Assembly (NCBI GenBank): GCA_001687465.1
Contig: LVLI01000201.1
Span: 1 to 64,000 of the forward strand
DNA: 64,000 bases
Reading direction: 5' to 3'
From: Halocafeteria seosinensis
Taxonomy: Eukaryota > Sar > Bigyra > Bicosoecida
Below the pieces are notes generated by a model, which worked only from the letters and a program-made list of their open reading frames with translations, was not told where the DNA came from and searched no databases. This document shows positions 19,436 to 31,264 of the stretch, piece by piece. The first letter of the stretch is position 1. The number at the start of each line of letters is the position of its first letter. Both the position numbers and the translations under genes were made by a program.

Positions 19436-20950
19436 ATGGTACGTCTGTATGGTCTTGTTTGAATGCTTAGAAAGATCCTGGTGTATGTATATGCGCTATT
19501 TGGTTTCTACAGAGTGGAAATCAGCGTATCCCACGGGGCAGTGGGATTGCCGACTATACCGCCGCCGCAGAAAACCGGAGGGAGGTGGTTCAGGCTGTTC
19601 TAGAAGATATAACCAAGAAAGGCGTGTCAGATCTGAATGCATTCATCGACGTTTTCTCGGTGGACCAGGCTTTGGAACTCACTGACAAGTATCGTAGCAG
19701 TGACGAAAAGCATAGTCTTGGACGGTGTACCTTTTGTCGTCAAGGATTGTTTCGATCTTCCCGGTACTCGAACCACTGCGGCCACACCGGCATTGGATGA
19801 TCATGTGGTTTCCAAAGACAAAGCACCTGCGACATGCATTCAACGATTGCTGCAGGCTGGAGCTATTCCCGTTGGGAAGACCAACATGCACGAGTTGGGG
19901 TTTGGAACCAGTGGAATCAACGGACATACTGGGGCTACTAAGAACCCTTACAATCCAGCGTTCATTGCAGGTGGCAGCTCCTCAGGCACCGGTGCCATTG
20001 TTGGAGCAGGAGTTGTTCCTTTCGGTATGGGCGAGGACACTGGCGGATCTGGCCGAATACCAGCAGTTTTCTGTGGAGCGCATGGGTTCCGTCCAACTAC
20101 CGGTAGATACACCCCGATTGATGAAAGAGGACGGATAGTTCCGATTTGTAGTGTCCGGGATACCGCAGCGCCCATGGCGCGAACTGTTCGAGATCTGGCT
20201 CTTCTGGACTCTGTTTTGGCGGGAGAAGGAAGCAAGACAAACCAGCCGAGAGAGGTGACCGAAATCAAGCTAGGGGTGCCGCAGCAATACTTCTGGGAGA
20301 ATGTAGACGAAGAAGTGGAAAAGACTACAACTGCTGTGTTGGAAAAGTTAAAGGATAACGGTTTCGCTCTTAAGCCCATCCAATTTCCGCAAGACATTGT
20401 GGACTTGAACAATAAGCTGTCAATGGACTTAGTGTTCTCGGACTACTTCTCCGACTTGGATGGCTATTTGCATTCCCACGATCTCCATAAGAAGACAACT
20501 CTGAATCAACTATTCGGGTCCGTCAAGTCATCAGACGTGAGCGACATACTTTCGTTTTACCAGAACCATCCGATTTCCGCTGAAAGAAAGAAGGAAATTT
20601 TGGAAGATGAAAGGCCTAGGCTACAAGAGCGTTTAAAGCATACAATTGAGTCGCAAGGCGTACATGCCATCGTATTCCCGACGACTCCAGTGCCTCCGAC
20701 GAGAATTGAACAAGGACAGACCATAGAGCTCAACGGGAATAGCGTACCGCTTTTTCCGACCCATGTGCGCAACAATGACGTTTCTGCTAATGCAGGCTTC
20801 CCGAGTCTGGCTTTGTGTATTGGTAAAACGACTAACGGTCTACCGATAGGCATCAACATTGACGGACTGCCTGGTTGTGATCAGGATGTGCTCGCTATGG
20901 GCTGTACTATAGAACGGTACTTAAGCTCTCCCTCCGTTCCGCACTTATAA
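19436..20950 (+). CDS. Amidase-signature hydrolase with an apparent 1-nt frame break
   Basis: Member of the amidase signature family, Ser-cisSer-Lys hydrolases that cleave amide bonds; the substrate is not predictable. Exon 1 is only the ATG (19436-19438), followed by a 74-nt intron (GTACGT...CTACAG); exon 2 is 19513-20950. Catalytic elements are present: Lys in VPFVVKDCFD, the GGSSSGT loop and the nucleophile in DTGGSGRIP, then FRPTTGRY. The frame changes by one base around 19706-19709. N-terminal residues up to RSSDEK are in one frame and SIVLDGVPF onward in another. Removing one A from the AAAA run gives a continuous 479-residue protein, so a homopolymer sequencing error or very recent inactivation are the simplest readings. 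An AATAAA polyadenylation-type signal lies at about 21093. A duplicated copy of the gene's 3' end follows downstream. Confidence 0.85.
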
Positions 20951-21281
20951 AGTGAACGCCAGCGTATCGGAGTCCTATCGGTACGCTATTCTCCCGAGAT
21001 TCTTTGATACTTGGGAGTTTCAGTATGTGCTTAACACTGGAACAACCCTTCGACTTGCTCTCCGCATACGCTTTTGTCTTAGCATCTTTTTCAATAAACA
21101 GACGTATTCGATTTCCAGATTAGCCCAGTTAACAGGATACTAAGTTGGGGTTAGTTTGTTACTTAGCATTGCTAGTTGAAGCGCTGCATGTGTGTTCATT
21201 GTATTCGGTAGCAAAGGTACCTGAGCACCCTAACAACGTCCATATGTGACACTTATGAGAGCCACTCCCTACGAAAATCAT

Positions 21282-21282
21282 N
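21282..21282. other. Ambiguous base (N)
   Basis: The only undetermined base in the window. It lies in intergenic sequence between the amidase and the copy of its 3' end, next to a GGTACCATGG palindrome-like motif. Confidence 0.99.
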
Positions 21283-21507
21283 ATATGGTACCATGGGGTA
21301 TTACTGCACACATAGTGCTACGGAGTTACTAAGGGTCTCGAGAGTGGCCTTCCCTTCGTTTCTACCGAACAGCATCCGCATTAGGATTGGTGTACACTTC
21401 TTTCGAAGAACCCCGCCGAATGGTGACCAGGGGGAGCTGTAGCGGCAAATCTTCCGGGTATTCACTCCTGAGGAGGCGAAAGCTTTGCATTATCACGTTC
21501 AGTGTCC

Positions 21508-21890
21508 TGTCTACCCATAGCCATCAACATTGATGGACTGCCTGGCTGTGATCAGGATGTGCTCGCCATTGGCTGTACTACAGAGTAGTACTTAAAGCCT
21601 CCGTCCGTTCCGCAATTATGAATGTGCACTCAATTGGTCTACGACGTAAATATCGCCAGCGTACCGGTATCCTCTAGGGCTCTTTAATGCTAAAAGTTTT
21701 CAGTATGTTCTACACTGAGACGACGGCGACCCAGTGATTCGCTCTCCCAATCTGTTTTTGTCCTAGCATCTGTTTCAATAAACAGGCGCATTTGGTTCAA
21801 GAATCCAAGTTAAAGCTAGTTGGTTAGCTAATCTTATTCGCCGAAGCGCTTCAGTTTGCGCGTATATTGTATCCGAGAACCTGACGCCGG
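21508..21890 (+). pseudogene. Duplicated 3' end of the amidase gene
   Basis: Aligns with about 20837-21225, covering the last roughly 35 amidase codons, the stop, the 3' UTR with its AATAAA and further downstream sequence. The copy reads INIDGLPGCDQDVLAIGC as in the parent (one residue changed), then a premature TAG replaces the parent codon after CTTE. No upstream amidase sequence precedes it. Similarity continues past the gene end (matching TTTTTGTCCTAGCATCTGTTTCAATAAACAG-type sequence), so it is a DNA-level segmental duplication and not a retrocopy. Confidence 0.85.
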
Positions 21891-23107
21891 CAACTTTGCC
21901 GAATCCAGCATAGATTGAAGAGTAGTGGCGGCAAAAGTTTAAAATAAAACGCATGCTTGGCCAAAGGTTTAAGCGTCTACGGCATCCACTGCCAATTATC
22001 CACATATTATGCCGATGGACCTGCCTAAACACCACCAAGGAAACAACAAACGCATTTAGTGGATAGGGACCACAATCCTATATAGAGGACGGATTCTCTG
22101 GAGTTCCGTAGTGTCCTGTTGTTACCATGGATGTTCCCAAGTCCAATCTGTCGTGTTGTTGTGGCTTGTTCCGATGCTTGCGGAGTAACCCGCCCACGCA
22201 AAGTGAAGTGAACCCGCTTTCTGCCAAGATAATTTCATCCCTGAACTGTAGCCATCTCAAAGATTCTCGAACGCCGGTGCTCGTCATCGGAAGTCCGTAT
22301 ATGGCTTCTGCTCATCGGCTCTAATGCACTCTTGCTTGACAAACCAGCATCTCGGTCGTATGATGAATACAAAGGGGGATGCGGAATTTCCGATGTCGCC
22401 TGCTCGCTTACGCTCGTGACACTGTTAATCATTTCCATTTTGCCCGTTAAGAATGGACTGCAAGTACCGTCGAAACTTGTGGAGAGCGTTAAGTAAACCA
22501 ACCCTATCAAGCAACAGAAAGATTCGCGCTATAGAAAAAGGACACGTAAGAAGAAACTAGTTGCCAAAGTGAAAGAAAACTATGATACCACAGGAGGGAA
22601 TCTACTGTAGATCGAATTCCTAGGCTAGGAGGTGTCGCATATTGCAGAAGACGCAAAGGATGATCGTGATATCAATCGTTGATTCATTATTTGTGACGGT
22701 ACAATGGAATTGTTTGGGGTTCCCGCAGCACTATCTACAGCACCGTGTTACGTTGTCGTCCTGCTCCACTGCTGCAGGTTGCAACAATGTGCAGAACATT
22801 GCAGCAATGCTCTGTCTCGTTAATCAAAACTTCTGCATGCCTCTAAAATATTGTATTACTACTTCTATCGAGTGATTTGCCTGTCCGAGGCAGTTTGGGA
22901 GCTTACTGTTGTACCACTGCAGACGGTGACCGTTGGGGAGTGTAGAACAACTTTTTGCCTCAAGAATTTGACAACTCATACAGCTTGTACAGGGCGGATT
23001 GGCTCCACCACTTTCGATACAGACAGTTGTTCCATTTTTTTCAGGTTTGATACCGGCGACGAACTTGAGTCCGCAACGTTGTATTGTTACGGATTCGCCC
23101 TGCTGTC
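21891..23107. other. Intergenic stretch, no gene assigned
   Basis: About 1.2 kb before the modular surface protein gene. Opposing short frames at about 22078-22510 include a Cys cluster (SCCCGLF) on the plus strand and a polar frame on the minus strand, but none has splice-consistent extension or recognisable similarity. A short T-rich region and possible acceptor-like CAG sites lie near 22919, but I could not link them to the signal peptide at 23108. Confidence 0.4.
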
Positions 23108-26100
23108 ATGAAACAAATCATGGGAGCGGGAACCCCGCTGAGGTCCAGACCGTACTGGAGCTACATGCCAATCAGTTTGCTGTCGGCCGTGCTTCTTGCC
23201 CTCATCAGCTTCCCGAACGAAGCGTCCGCATCATTGCCTGTTGTGTACGTTTTCGAGTTCTCAATATTGACAGTGATTGGTCACCCGTGGTACCTCCAGG
23301 ACCAGGAAACTTACCGGGTTTGATGTGTCGTCAGCTTCAATTCATGATCACGTACGTTCTTTGCATGCAGAGCACAAAAGAAATGGAAATTCAATGAGAT
23401 GCTGCGATACGATGCGGACGGCGGCCGAAAGGGGGACTGCCTCTCCTTTGACTTTAGTAGCGTAACAGCTAACAATGAATTCAGTTTCTGGATACGCCCG
23501 AGGAACTCCACACTACTAAGGGATGACTCTGCCGAAATTAAGTAAGCAACTTATTCATTTGTAAAAGTAAACTGTAAATGAAATTGCGAGCTAGAGGCTT
23601 CTCGTTCTGCTTGCAGGTCGGTCGTCTCAGATGGTGGTTGGTCTTGTGTTGAATTCGAAACCGGACTCAGTGGGCAAATACAATATGTTTGGATGCAAAT
23701 TAGCGAAGAGGGCAATCATGGTGTCATGGCATCCGATTGTTCGGGTGATGAGCCATTGACTATGTATTGGTCTGAGATGCACAGTACGTTTCATCGCTTT
23801 CATCCCTTACTGATAGAACTCCGTTTGTTGACTTCTCGCTCTCTCTACAGATGCGATGTGTGGTGAAGTTCCTGAGGTCTTCCGGTATGACTCTACCCCC
23901 GCCACAATATTCTGGGCAGTCATATTCGTGTGAAGTGGTGATTGGTTCGTGTGTCGATACAGTGAGGAACACTTTCGGTTGAATTCGAAGAATGACCCTT
24001 GTGTGTCCTTAAATTTCGAAGAACAGAACCCCCAAGAGGCGCTGATTTCTATTATAAAAGCTGGGGAGATCAAAGGCACTATCATCAGTCCCCCATTGGG
24101 TGAGGTGAAAATGATGGCTTTTACTTCGAGGATTCTCAAGATAACTTTTTCCATTGGGTATCTCCAGAGCTTTGCACTCTAAGTTGGGTGATAGTGGTGA
24201 TTGGACATGCATGCAATTCGATATTCAACCTGGTGCCGGCTTTGCCATGTGGATGAATCCGTCGGATAATATGGCGTTTCTAGACAGAAATCCATCATCA
24301 CCTCCTTGTTTAGAAAATCACGTCCCTTCGGAATCGTCAGCTGTAGAAAGTAGGTGTTGCCCTCTGACGCATTCCCAGCTGTGCCAGACGCAACTTAAAC
24401 TAACCAATTCTTGCAGAGGGAAAGCAATGCCCAACATTACCAGTATCGTATGTTGGCACGAATGCCTCTGTTTTGGAGCCACTGGCAATTTACTGGGTGT
24501 AGCTACCGTGACACAGGTCGGAGGAGCAATTTAACCAGGATGGGGCATGTCGCTCGTTTGACTTTTCCGAAATGCCGGGTGTTGATGCGGGGAACCGCTA
24601 CTTCCGATACTGCAGAGATACAGAACAAACTTTAGCTAAGTGTATGTCAGCTGAAGTTATGTAAGTGCAAATTTGCGGTTTCGACTTGCTTTGATGATCC
24701 GTGAGTTATCTGCTTTGCTTCCAGAGAAATAAGCATTACTACTGATAGCAAGCAAGGGAGCAAGTTCTGTGTCTTCTTCCATTGGGAGCACAACGGAGGA
24801 GAAAACGTGTACCTGTGGCTTAATAGCAACGGTACACGTGCCGCAGAAGGTTCGAGTTGCGAGTCTGGAGGTGAGCCCGAGAGCTTAAATGAGGTTTCGG
24901 GTAAGCAAGGAATTGGAAATGGTGCGAAACTACATGATGAATTATGCTTTTATCTTGTGTTCCTACGTTCTCGGGGAAACAGAAGGGCGGTGCCCTGGCT
25001 TGCCCGATTCGTTGCAGTAAGTATTGATATGGCGTTTCCAGGGGAATACATTCTTAACTCTCGAATAATCATGGGTGATACAGAACCGTCATTAAGTTCA
25101 CCGACTTTGATGGTGGATGCCGTTCTTTTAATTTCACTGGAAATCCTCCAGCCGGTGGATCAATGGACTCTCGACGTCTCTACAGTCTGTTCCGGTATTG
25201 CAAGAATGGGCTCAAGAAGGACATAGAGATTGGTGACTTCTTTGATAGGGCATGTGACCCGAATGCACTCGTCGAGAGCATCAAGTGCGTAGCGACTCAC
25301 ATTTGTGGAGGGGAAACACTACCCTCGCCTAGTCGTATACCTGGTACATGCAGAAACGTCTACGAAGATTGGTATTGCATCGTATTCAACAGTTCCTTTG
25401 TTGAAGAGCGAACCGTGGCATTGTGGGTCACAGCGCAAGATGAAGAAGCCTTCTTGTCCGTGGACTGCGAAGATGTTCCGGCGCTCTCTATTCGTCGCAG
25501 TCCTGTTGCGGAGGACGGTACGTTTACCTCCGACGGTTAAACTGTGACTAAGCCCTCGCTCTAGCAGTAATCTCATTTGTTCTTCTTTACAGAAACAATG
25601 TGCCGAGCACTCCCACAAGAGCTACAGTACGTGTTGGCAAGGCTATACTTCGCTAACTTGGTCGGCAGTATAGTTCGTAACCCGTGACATGCAGAACGGA
25701 GCTTGTGATTTGGGATAAGAGTAGAATTTGTTCTTCATTGGATTTGTCTGCCCCGCTGTTTGGAGAACCCAGTGCGATCCGCCATTTCGATGATTTTGAT
25801 ATTTTCATTTACTGTGAAGGCGTGGGTGGTGAACGACAATGCACTAGGAATGCGACAAGTAGGGATGCGCCATTTACTGAGGAAAACGCTGTAGTAGAGT
25901 ACGTTGAGTGTGTAGCCATATGATGTGACTTCTCCTCTAGCGTTCTACCTGTTGATTTTGCTTCCTCCTTTAGGTCCTTTGGGCACGATAGAGACGATCT
26001 TGGAAACCTCTGGTTTTGCGTTAAATTTTCAGTTCCGTATTATCTGACAAATGAGGAGGCGACAAGGAGCGTCTGGTTGATGGAGGATGGATCCACGGCG

Positions 26101-28810
26101 ATTTTTGCCGATCCTGGTGAAGATTGCACTGACGGTTTGCCTCACAGTGGTTCAGCAGCGGAACTCTCGCGAGATAGCAGTAGGGTCAAACGTACGAGTG
26201 TTATATATTCGTTCGGTTAGTTCATGTCATGCCGTTTCGTTACGTTTGCGGGATGCTGCAACACAGATGGAATTTGTCCTGTTCTCCCGGAAACTTTACG
26301 GTATGCTTTCAGACTGACTAACTACTTCCTTGTTAACGCGCTCAATTATCTTCATTTTTGCGTTGCAGGAAAGCTAATAGGTTCTATCAAGGACCCAAAG
26401 ATGCAACTTGCGCGTCGCTGGATTTTTCAAACCATCCTGGAAGAAACCAATCAGGAGCGGACTCGTTCGAATTCTGCGCTGCCAATGGTCACTGTACCAG
26501 TGCTCTCCTAAGGTTAGTGTACATGCTCATCCTTGGGTAGCTTTTTTGGTTTATAAAGTTAGTCTCGTTTCAGAAATATCTTCACGGCCGGACAAGACTT
26601 ACTTTGTGTAGTGTTTGAGTTCCTATCCTCTTACGGGATAGAAGGAAAGGAACGGGCGTTTACGGTAGAGAGGAATGGACAAATGGGTATTATGGGAAAG
26701 AACTGCGGGACTGATTCTAGCCTTACTCGAATTGAAGATGGAATGTGTGAACGACTGCCCGGAGAGTTGCAGTAAGTCCCCGTTGCTCACATCCGTACTG
26801 TACACTCAATCATCTTCGCGTCGTGCAGACGGGGATTTTTTTTCCTCCAAGATGGAACCGAAGCTTTTTTCAATTTTTTCTGGAATCCCACTGAGCGACA
26901 ACGGGATTTTCAATTTTGCGAGAGATACGGACAAAATGAAGTTTGCGACAAATCAGCAGTTCTACAGTACGTGTAAACCCTCGACTTTGTTCTCCATCAG
27001 TTCCATAAACTTATGTGATACGATGCAGACATGTCACTAACCCTGATCCGTTTGATGGCAATAATGACGACAAGGATTGGTATTGCGTCAAATTTGTGTA
27101 TGATAGCCCCTATGGGGTAAACGAGGAACGGCATGTCTGGCTGAATCCCCATGCTCAAGGCTTTGACAAAGGCATCGGCTTTCTTGATGTTGACTGCTTT
27201 ATTCCTCCCTCAGTTCCTCCGAAAGAACAGGGAGACCTGGTACTACGAGGTGAGTAACGATGTAAAGTGAGTTATGCTCAACAGATTAGGAAAGTTGGCG
27301 CAACACGAACGCAGATGTGACTATAACTCCAAGTCCCGAACCAACGGAAGCAACCCCATCGGTGACTCCTACCAACCGGTCACCATCCCTAAGTAAGAGT
27401 CCATCGTCCGTTCCAGGAAGGACTGGGGAAACTGGAGAGATACGAATCGTTTCTCCTTCCCCGGCACCTATATGCGAACCCCAGACAGATGTACTTGGGG
27501 CGCTCAGCAATCTAGAAGATGGAATTGGAAGTGATACACTTCCGTTCCTTTTGATGGGAATGCCCAGCGACGATAGCATGATCTTAACTCCCAGTAGGGC
27601 ATCGGCCGATTGCCAGTCCGAACAACGACGCTTGGTCTGCACTGAGTGCGATGACGAACTGGCCGTAGGTACAAACGTCGCTTCAGTTACACGAGGAGCC
27701 ACGACGTATATTGCAGGGGAGGCATCCGGCGAAGATGGAAAGCTCCTGGCTCTAAACGTGACCAAGCACGAGGAGTTGGATGCAGAAACGGAATTATCAC
27801 CTATTCAAGTTGATGGCCGATCCGAATGCAATCTTGGAGAGGGCTTACGCCTTTTTGGTGCCGACAGTAATGGAAATCCTTTCATATCTGTTAAGTGGAC
27901 CGATTGCCTCCCTGCGGTTGTCTGGTTGCCCGAGGACGTATGGAATGGGGACTCGCAGGATCCAACTGCGACGATCACAACATCCTTTGATTATCAAGAG
28001 CCCGTATTCGCTGGGTCCCCCGATGGCGACTTCATTCTTGCTTTTGACACATTCAATATGGCACAGGAGGGTCTTGCTCGGGACTCAAAGATTTGCGCAA
28101 GCAATGTAGCAGGAGATGCAGTGTGCTCCGATGGGTTTAATGTTTCGACCGTGCGCGTCGACCGAGTCGACAGTGTTGTGTGGGTTAGGAGCGACAGGGA
28201 CCTATTGGTTATTTTTGGCCGCAGCGGAAGATGCCCAAACGGCGAATCTGTTTTGATGACCGAGCTTCATAATATTCCGAGCACAGCTAACGAACTTCCG
28301 CTTGCATACGTAACCTCCGAATTTATAAATGCTGCTGGCTGTCTCGACGGGTTTTCGAATGTTCAGGGAGCTGCAGCCAGTGGTACCCTTAACTCAAATC
28401 GACGAAGTTTGGTGGGTGACACTGCATCCATCAGCACGCTCGGGCACATTGCTGCGGACGCCTCAGGTGCATGTGAAGATGACGAAACAAAAGTGGACTT
28501 CATCATCAACGCTGAGAAGGAAGATTCCGATGACACATACACCACCTACAGTTGTGTGCGTACAGGGGCAGCCCCGGAGCCTAGCCCGGGCGCCGGTGGA
28601 GGAAGTGGTCAGAAGAGTGATGGAGCTTCTACCGCTACTATTGCTAGTGTGGTGGTTAGTTCTGTGGCTGGTCTTGGTATTGTTGCTGCAGCAATCATCG
28701 TGGCCAAGAGACGTTCTGGGAATGTCGAACGTGAAGAGAACTCTCAAGAGCTTCCACCTATTCATGATGCGTACGGAGTGGTCAAGAATCCCGTTCATGC
28801 GGTTAAGTAG
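23108..28810 (+). CDS. Type I membrane protein with seven Cys-containing modules
   Basis: Signal peptide at the start (PISLLSAVLLALISFPNEAS), then seven modules of about 110-130 residues, a Pro/Ser/Thr stalk, a globular region, a membrane helix (TIASVVVSSVAGLGIVAAAI) and a short tail. Each module has three pieces: a C-x-x-LP-x-x-L motif (MCRALPQELQ, CPGLPDSLQ, MCERLPGELQ), a part with S-x-D/N-F and aromatics (CRSFDF, CRSFNF), and a part with W-x-C-V-x-F then VWL (GGWSCVEF, EDWYCIVF, DKDWYCVKF). Exons I could place: 23108-23244, 23274-23351, 23371-23541, 23617-23783, 23851-23884, 23963-about 24150, about 24195-24352, 24417-24447, 24517-24660, 24725-about 24900, 24983-25016, 25084-25284, 25354-25517, 25593-25626, 25695-25898, 25974-26191, 26267-26300, 26369-26512, 26574-26771, 26829-26966, 27029-27249 and 27315-28810. 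Module introns keep the same phases. The ends of modules 2 and 3 and the first two very short introns are uncertain. I do not recognise the module; a cell-surface or adhesive role is inferred. Confidence 0.8.
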
Positions 28811-29426
28811 CTTCCCATTTCCCTACGTTCTTATAAATTCTGATTTGTATCCTTTTCTGCTTGTACATGTATCACATCACATGTACATCACGAACCACGA
28901 CTACTCTAACTATACACACAGTCGTAGTGCGCACTGACTACTGGTATATCTCAGGAAGCTCTACACGTACAGTAATTGAACCGGACTGAGTGTCAGCATC
29001 CTTCATCCGCCACTAAGGCAAGATATTTTGTACTCGCACAAGTGCTCTGTCCCCTCGTGCAAGCAGCGAGTCAGGAACACTTGCCATCCATCATCATCAC
29101 CATGGCTCCGGTAGTCCCCCTAACCATTTCTTGTCCTAAATCAATTTTTCCCACTAGAAGAACGTAGAGCAAGCGATCCTCACCGCCCCGAGGTGGAGGA
29201 GTCAAAAACTTCTCGAGTGGGTGGTACCGCTCCGAGTCTCCCTTGCAGTGTACAATTCCTCGAACGCCTTCCAACTTCACAAATTATGCCAAACTACGTC
29301 AGGGTCAAATATTGCCTATTCTATACAAGATATTGTCCGTTTGCGTCAAAAGGCACGAGGGATAAAGTTTGCCGAACCCAGTGGTGCTGTTGGAAGACTC
29401 TGAAACACGCACAGTCACTAGTAATA
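28811..29426. other. Intergenic stretch, no gene seen
   Basis: Between the modular membrane protein and SDHAF2, both plus strand. It contains the 3' region of the former and the promoter of the latter. A TGTACAATTCC motif near 29249 resembles the GTACAATT palindromes elsewhere. Nothing else could be supported. Confidence 0.4.
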
Positions 29427-30118
29427 ATGAGCATAAGCGGTGGAATGCGAGCTCTGACGGCTGCAACTTGGCGTCATTCATGCTCCAGAACGATTACGCA
29501 CTCCCCACGACAAGTTCTCCGGTGCAGGAGTTGTGTACCAGTGCAGACATCCCGCTGGTTTAGCAGTAACATGAGTCCGGAAGAATTGGAAGAGAAAGCG
29601 CGTGTACGAGATGCTGAATTGGAGAACCATTACCATCAAATTAAAGTCGATACGCAGACGGAGGCCGAGAAAGATGCCATTCGCCGTCGGAGGCTCATTT
29701 TTAGGAGTAAACAAAGAGGGTGGTATGTGGCTTCCACATGTGTAAAGTAACGAGAAGAATGCATTTGTTCACATACTCCCGTCATCTCAGGTTGGAAGTT
29801 GATCTACTCTTGGGATCATGGGCTGAGCAACACGTACCACAACTCACGGAGCAGCAGTTGGATCAGTTCGAACACATTATGAACCAACAAACAATTGATA
29901 TTTACAATTACATGACCGGTAAAGAGACACCTCCTTCAGTAAGTATTACTAAGTAACTGTAGGCGAGTTTGTGTAGTGGTGGCCCATGATTAATGCATTG
30001 GTATTGTTTGCAGGAGCTCGAAAATGAGGTCATGCAAATGATGAAAAACTATACTCAATCGGCCCCAGCTAGCTCTCCTGAAGCATATGAAGGCATCAAA
30101 AAGTACATGTCCAATTAA
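29427..30118 (+). CDS. SDHAF2: Succinate dehydrogenase assembly factor 2
   Basis: Mitochondrial chaperone that promotes covalent FAD attachment to the succinate dehydrogenase flavoprotein. Three exons: 29427-29722, 29791-29938 and 30014-30118, encoding 182 residues. The first 45 residues are a basic, Ser/Arg-rich mitochondrial presequence (MRALTAATWRHSCSRTI). The conserved Sdh5 fold follows: RRRRLIFRSKQRGWLEVD, LLLGSWA, and QLDQFEHIMNQQTIDIYNY with the C-terminal P. The first intron splits the Trp codon of the RGW-LEVD motif (phase 2). Start chosen at 29427; a second Met at 29445 is also possible and leaves a usable presequence. Length is normal for the family. Confidence 0.92.
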
Positions 30119-31264
30119 TACCAAACGAACACCGTGGGCCGAGCAGACTCTGTCAGTTTTCGTCTTCTCTACCATAGCGATACTCATGATCAATTTGTGT
30201 GAGAAATTACTTTGGTAGATTGTAAATCTTTATGTTCTGGCTGAGGGCAGTGATTTTGTTCATTCTGCTAAGTTGGTGTGTTGACACGCTGACTCAGGAG
30301 TAGGCAGGTAGCAAATACCTAGATGTAACTCTTCCTATTTCGATTATCACTGCAACTGTTTGGCGTAGCGGCAACCCCAATGCTAGTGAGGTGGTGACTC
30401 ACATTGCCGAAGTATTAAGGCTCTGTTAAGACGGGTGAGGGTGTAATTCCCATTTTGGCGAAACGACATGGACATGAGGATCACTCTGACCACATGCTAT
30501 TTTCTTCCCTTCTGTTTGCACTTGGCTTGAGGAGTTTACATGAATTATCATTCGAATGAAGATGAGAAACTGCTGGTAATCAGATAATACTAGCGAGAGT
30601 AGCAACAGTCAGTCACTCAAACAGCAACCAGATATTTTTTCTTGCCGTTGATACAATTGTAGGGTGATTTCAATCGATTTGCTTGCATCCGGGAATATAT
30701 TGTCTCCTGCATCATATCAAGTTTCTTAAGGGAAAATCCTGCATTGTCAATTTGTCATACATCGCAATCAACGGAAATTGATCTGTGTGGCTTTACAAAA
30801 CCTTCTACGGATTCCTGTGACAAACAGTGGATTGATCCCCAGACTCTGGAGATCCACAGTATTCTGCGGGTTTCCTCCGAGGAAAGCATGGTCCATGGGC
30901 AGCACCTCGTACAGTATGCTTTTCTCTCCCTTATTGTAGCGCAAAAACTAGTTTTAAAACGCTCCAACGATCGCGTGCCCAGAATTTGGGTGAATCCCTA
31001 ACTCCTTGCAGCAGGGACAACAGGATGAATTTCAACCATGATTTACAGGTACTCCAAGATGAGGACAGTACCGACCCTCAGACCATTGGCAATGTGACAC
31101 GTTGAGTGTTTCCAAGACTTCCTCAAGTTTGTGAAGCAATGGCCTGTTACCCTCACAAACGCATATTTGCATACATTCAGCACTTTAGAATTGACGTAAG
31201 GACTATCTGCACCACAGTTCATACAATGGGCTACCTTGTGCGACAAACGGAAAGGCTATGGAAC
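30119..31264. other. Intergenic stretch with possible unrecognised exons
   Basis: About 1.1 kb between SDHAF2 and the Obg GTPase. Coding-like plus-strand pieces occur at about 30771-30914 (GFTKPSTDSC...IDPQTLEIHSILRVSSEES) ending at a GTATGC donor-like site, and at 31109-31195 (FQDFLKFVKQWPVTLTNAY) ending at a GTAAGG donor-like site. They could be exons of a small gene or leader exons of the downstream gene. No family was recognised and no complete reading frame could be assembled. Confidence 0.3.

Noticed and set aside
22078-22510. Possible minus-strand gene with two overlapping frames
   Set aside because: The frames cannot be joined by plausible splice sites and resemble no family.
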